A stretch of DNA of 8,770 nucleotides from the NCBI GenBank assembly GCA_025464915.1, contig JAODNF010000463.1, positions 1 to 8,770 on the forward strand, written 5' to 3'. The position numbers and the translations under genes are program-made. Source of the stretch: Frankiales bacterium. GTDB taxonomy: Bacteria > Actinomycetota > Actinomycetes > Mycobacteriales > SCTD01. How positions within the stretch are numbered: the first letter of the stretch is position 1; every line of letters begins with the position of its first letter. Shown here piece by piece: positions 6,273 through 8,770 of the stretch. A model generated the notes under the pieces. That model ran no database searches. It was not told the origin of the DNA and saw only the letters and a program-made list of their open reading frames with translations.

Positions 6273-7781
6273 ATGCGGCGACGTGAGGTGAGTCCAGGGG
6301 CCGGCAGCCGCCAGGGCGCCTTGTGGAACATCGCCGGTCAGCTGTCCCTGCAGCTCGGCTACGTCGTCACCACGCCATGGCTGCTGCACGGGCTCGGGCT
6401 CGAGGCCTTTGGAGTCTGGGCCCTGCTCGGCACCGTGGTGACGGTTCTGTCCGCCTTCGACTTGGGCGCCGTCCCCTCCGTGGCCCGCTTCGTAGCGATG
6501 GAGCCGGCGGAGCGCCGTGCCGACTACACAGGCCGCCTGCTGGGCACCCTCGTGTGGCTCATCGGGACGCTCGTCCTGCTGCTGCTCGGGCTGCGGGTGC
6601 TTGTCGGGCACGCCGTCCTCGGGTGGGTGGGCGTCAGCGGCTCCCTGCAGCCGACCGCTGCGCTCGTCATGACCGCCGCCGCCCCGCTCGTGGGGATCGT
6701 GCTGCTCTCGGGGGCAGTCAGCGGCGTGCTGGTCGCGGCCCAGGACTTCCGCGGCACGTCGGTGGCTGCCCTTGCCCAGACCGTGGCGTTCGTGGCGCTG
6801 ATCTGGGCGTGGCGTGCCCCGAGCCTCACCGTGCGCGAGGTCGTCCTCGCCTCCATCGCGAGCTCACTGGTACGTCTCACCCTGCTCGGGGCGCGGGTGG
6901 CCCCACTGGCCAGCCTCCCCCGCCGGGCGCTGCTCACCAAGGCCGAGCTGGGCGCCTTCTTCCACTACGCGTCGCGCATGCAGGTGAACGCGATCAGCGC
7001 GTTGATCGCCCTGGAGGCCGACGCCCTGATCGTGGCCGCGGCACTCCCCCTCAGGAGCTTGGCGCTGTACAGCGTCGGAGCACAGGTCGCCGTAGCCGTG
7101 CGGAACGCTCCGCTCTGGGTGCTCGAGACAGTCGCGGCCCGCTTGACCGCTGTGACCTCGGTCCGTGGCGCGGCCGCCGTGACGGCCATGCAGGCCCTCG
7201 CCGCTACATGGCAGCGACTCGTGCTGCGCTGGGCTGCGGTCGTGCTCCCGGCGGTCTTCCTCGGCGTACTGGCATGGCTCGGCCGTGGCTTCGCGGAGAC
7301 CGCCACCGTGGCACTCGTGCTCGCCGTCGGATCGATGGTCAACCTGCTGTCGGGAGTATTGACGAGCTGGACCCGCACGCTGGGGCGACCTGAGCTCGAG
7401 ACCCGCTACGGCGTTCTGAGCATGGTGGTGAACGTGTCACTGACGCTCGCCCTGGTGTGGCCGCTCCAGGTCTACGGGGTCGTGGCAGCGACCTCCGCAG
7501 CGCAGGTCGTCGGCACCGTCTACTTCCTGCGCGTCTCCCGCCAGCTGCCGGGGGGCGGCTTCCGGGCCGCGCTACCGGGTGACCGCCCGGGGCTCCTGCT
7601 CGGCCTCGCTGCCGGGTCGGCTGGGATCTGTGTGGTCCCCGTCGTGGTGGGCTGGCACGGCCTGTCCGCGCTCGTCTTCTGCGCGGCCGGTGCCGGCTCA
7701 CTGTTCCTCCTCGCGGTGCGCCGACCTTGGGACGCGCTGCATCTAGTCTCGGCCGATCACCGCGACACAGAGGGGAGCTGA
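6273..7781 (+). CDS. Wzx-type polysaccharide flippase (MOP superfamily)
   Basis: 502 residues with about 12-14 hydrophobic segments, as expected for a polysaccharide transporter of the MOP/MATE-like superfamily that flips undecaprenyl-linked oligosaccharides across the cytoplasmic membrane. The N-terminus has the familiar pattern: ALWNIAGQLSLQLGYVVTTP, then LGLEAFGVWALLGTVV (about 41-56) and DLGAVPSVARFVAM (63-76). A second half starts near HYASRMQVNAISALIALEAD with the central charged residue typical of these proteins. The frame is open back to 6132, but residues before the ATG at 6273 look like random high-GC translation and overlap the divergent gene, so 6273 is chosen. GGAAG lies 10 nt upstream, a rather long spacing; a GTG at 6288 is the alternative. 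The mutase gene follows after 3 bp. It is probably the export step for the glycan built by the divergent glycosyltransferases. Its lipid-linked substrate is not known. Confidence 0.85.
   Translation: MRRREVSPGAGSRQGALWNIAGQLSLQLGYVVTTPWLLHGLGLEAFGVWALLGTVVTVLSAFDLGAVPSVARFVAMEPAERRADYTGRLLGTLVWLIGTLVLLLLGLRVLVGHAVLGWVGVSGSLQPTAALVMTAAAPLVGIVLLSGAVSGVLVAAQDFRGTSVAALAQTVAFVALIWAWRAPSLTVREVVLASIASSLVRLTLLGARVAPLASLPRRALLTKAELGAFFHYASRMQVNAISALIALEADALIVAAALPLRSLALYSVGAQVAVAVRNAPLWVLETVAARLTAVTSVRGAAAVTAMQALAATWQRLVLRWAAVVLPAVFLGVLAWLGRGFAETATVALVLAVGSMVNLLSGVLTSWTRTLGRPELETRYGVLSMVVNVSLTLALVWPLQVYGVVAATSAAQVVGTVYFLRVSRQLPGGGFRAALPGDRPGLLLGLAAGSAGICVVPVVVGWHGLSALVFCAAGAGSLFLLAVRRPWDALHLVSADHRDTEGS
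7774..7777 (+). promoter_or_regulatory. Ribosome binding site for the UDP-galactopyranose mutase gene
   Basis: GGAG within a longer AGGGGAG run, 7 nt before the ATG at 7785. It sits in the last codons of the flippase gene, whose TGA is at 7779-7781, so the two genes form one tight transcription unit. Confidence 0.65.
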
Positions 7782-7784
7782 CCC

Positions 7785-8770
7785 ATGGCGACGCGCCATG
7801 CCGTCATCATCGGCAGCGGCCTGACCGGCGCGACAACGGCCCGCATCCTCCTCGACGCAGGCATCGCGGTCACGGTGGTCGAAGCGCGCACCGAGACCGG
7901 TGGCCAACTCCGGCACGCCAGCGTCAACGGCGTCGTGTACGAGCCCCACGGGGCGCACATCTTCCACACTGCCGACGAGGAGGTGTGGCAGTTCGTCAAC
8001 GGCTTCCTCGCACTCAACGGCTATCGGCACGTCGTGCGCACCGAGGTGCAGGGGCGCGAGCTCTCCTGGCCGCCCCAGCTGGAGGAGCTGCGGGAGCTGC
8101 CCGAATGGCCCAGGATCCGCGACGAGCTCGAGCGCAGGCCGGTCGCCCCGCGGGACACCAACTTCGCCACCTGGTGCACGGACTTGATGGGCCCAACGCT
8201 CTACAGCTGGTTCGTCGAGCCGTACAGCGTGAAGCAGTGGGGGTGCGACCCGTCGGTGCTCTCCGCTTCGTTCGCCCCACGGCGCGTGGACCTGAGGGAG
8301 GACGGGTACCGAGGCCTGTTCCGCGATCCTCATCAGGGATTCGCACCACAGGGGTACGGGGTGCTCATCGACCGCTTGCTCGCGGGCGCCGACATCGCCT
8401 TGGGTGCGCATGTCGACGTCGACACCGTGGAGCGCTTCCTCCCTCACGCAGACGCCAGGCTGCTCGTGACGGCGCCACTCGACGCGTACCTCCGGGACGT
8501 GCACGGCCCGCTCCCGTGGCGCGGCGTGCGGCTGGAGAGCCGGTACTACCCCGGCGCCGACCACGTGCTCAGCTGCGGCGTCGTCAACCACCCCGGGCTC
8601 GATGCCGCGTACACGCGGCGGGTCGAGACCAAGTGGATGACGGGTCAGGAGATCCGCGGCACCGTCGTGTCCGAGGAGTACCCCGGCACCTCGGACCGCC
8701 ACTACCCCGTCGACGATGCGGCCGGCGAGAACCGGCGGCTTGCCGCGACCTACCAGGCCTCGGCTCGCGA
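7785..8770 (+). CDS. glf: UDP-galactopyranose mutase homologue, 3' end outside window
   Basis: 328 codons are visible; the family is usually 370-400 residues, so most of the protein is present. It is an FAD flavoenzyme that interconverts UDP-galactopyranose and UDP-galactofuranose, supplying galactofuranose for surface glycans. The dinucleotide-binding start is AVIIGSGLTGATTARILLDA (6-25) with acidic E33 at the end of the second strand and TGGQ (38-41). The family signature HGAHIFHT is at 55-62, KQWG at 150-153, a conserved-looking arginine pair in PRRVDLRE (165-172), QGYGVLIDRLL (189-199), YTRRVETKWM (276-285), EEYP (297-300) and HYPVDD (306-311). Differences from the E. coli/Klebsiella type, recalled from memory, are DPHQG (181-185) where DRYQG is usual and a different segment, LSWPPQLEELRELPEWP, around 93-109. 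A related sugar-nucleotide mutase is therefore possible. The ATG is supported by GGAG 7 nt upstream. Confidence 0.88.
   Translation, partial: MATRHAVIIGSGLTGATTARILLDAGIAVTVVEARTETGGQLRHASVNGVVYEPHGAHIFHTADEEVWQFVNGFLALNGYRHVVRTEVQGRELSWPPQLEELRELPEWPRIRDELERRPVAPRDTNFATWCTDLMGPTLYSWFVEPYSVKQWGCDPSVLSASFAPRRVDLREDGYRGLFRDPHQGFAPQGYGVLIDRLLAGADIALGAHVDVDTVERFLPHADARLLVTAPLDAYLRDVHGPLPWRGVRLESRYYPGADHVLSCGVVNHPGLDAAYTRRVETKWMTGQEIRGTVVSEEYPGTSDRHYPVDDAAGENRRLAATYQASAR

Noticed and set aside
7743..8702. Long minus-strand open frame (319 codons) opposite the mutase gene
   Set aside because: It is antisense to a gene with clear family motifs. Its translation shows no recognisable domain, and such frames are common opposite high-GC genes.

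Overview
This window comes from a very GC-rich genome. Its strong G/C third-position bias, several GTG starts and head-to-tail gene packing point to an actinobacterium. I cannot name the genus from the sequence. There is no sign of phage, plasmid, transposon, tRNA, rRNA or CRISPR. Nearly every base is coding, and the only real gap is an 84-bp divergent spacer at 6189-6272.

The layout is two divergent transcription units leaving that spacer. The leftward (minus-strand) unit runs in transcription order: family-2 glycosyltransferase (6188-5334), small GT-B glycosyltransferase (5337-4387), a large fusion of a membrane/Rossmann module with a GT-B glycosyltransferase (4390-2489), an O-antigen ligase/polymerase-type membrane protein (2454-490), and the start of a PilB/GspE-type assembly ATPase (493 to beyond base 1). 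Three of the four junctions are 4-base stop/start overlaps (GTGA, GTGA, ATGA), and the fourth is a 31-bp gap. The rightward (plus-strand) unit holds a Wzx-type flippase (6273-7781) and, 3 bp later, a UDP-galactopyranose mutase homologue (7785 to beyond 8770).

Together the genes look like a Wzx/Wzy-type surface glycan locus. Three glycosyltransferases would build a lipid-linked oligosaccharide, possibly containing galactofuranose. The flippase would turn it outward, and the Wzy_C-type protein would polymerise it or transfer it to an acceptor. No initiating sugar-phosphate transferase is seen: the fusion protein has the N-terminal membrane and Rossmann-like part of that family but not its catalytic part. 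The most suggestive feature is that the ligase-type gene overlaps the start codon of the PilB-like ATPase gene, which physically joins glycan assembly to a type IV pilus/type II secretion-type machine. One reading is pilin glycosylation by the ligase homologue. Another is simply two adjacent surface loci sharing a transcript.
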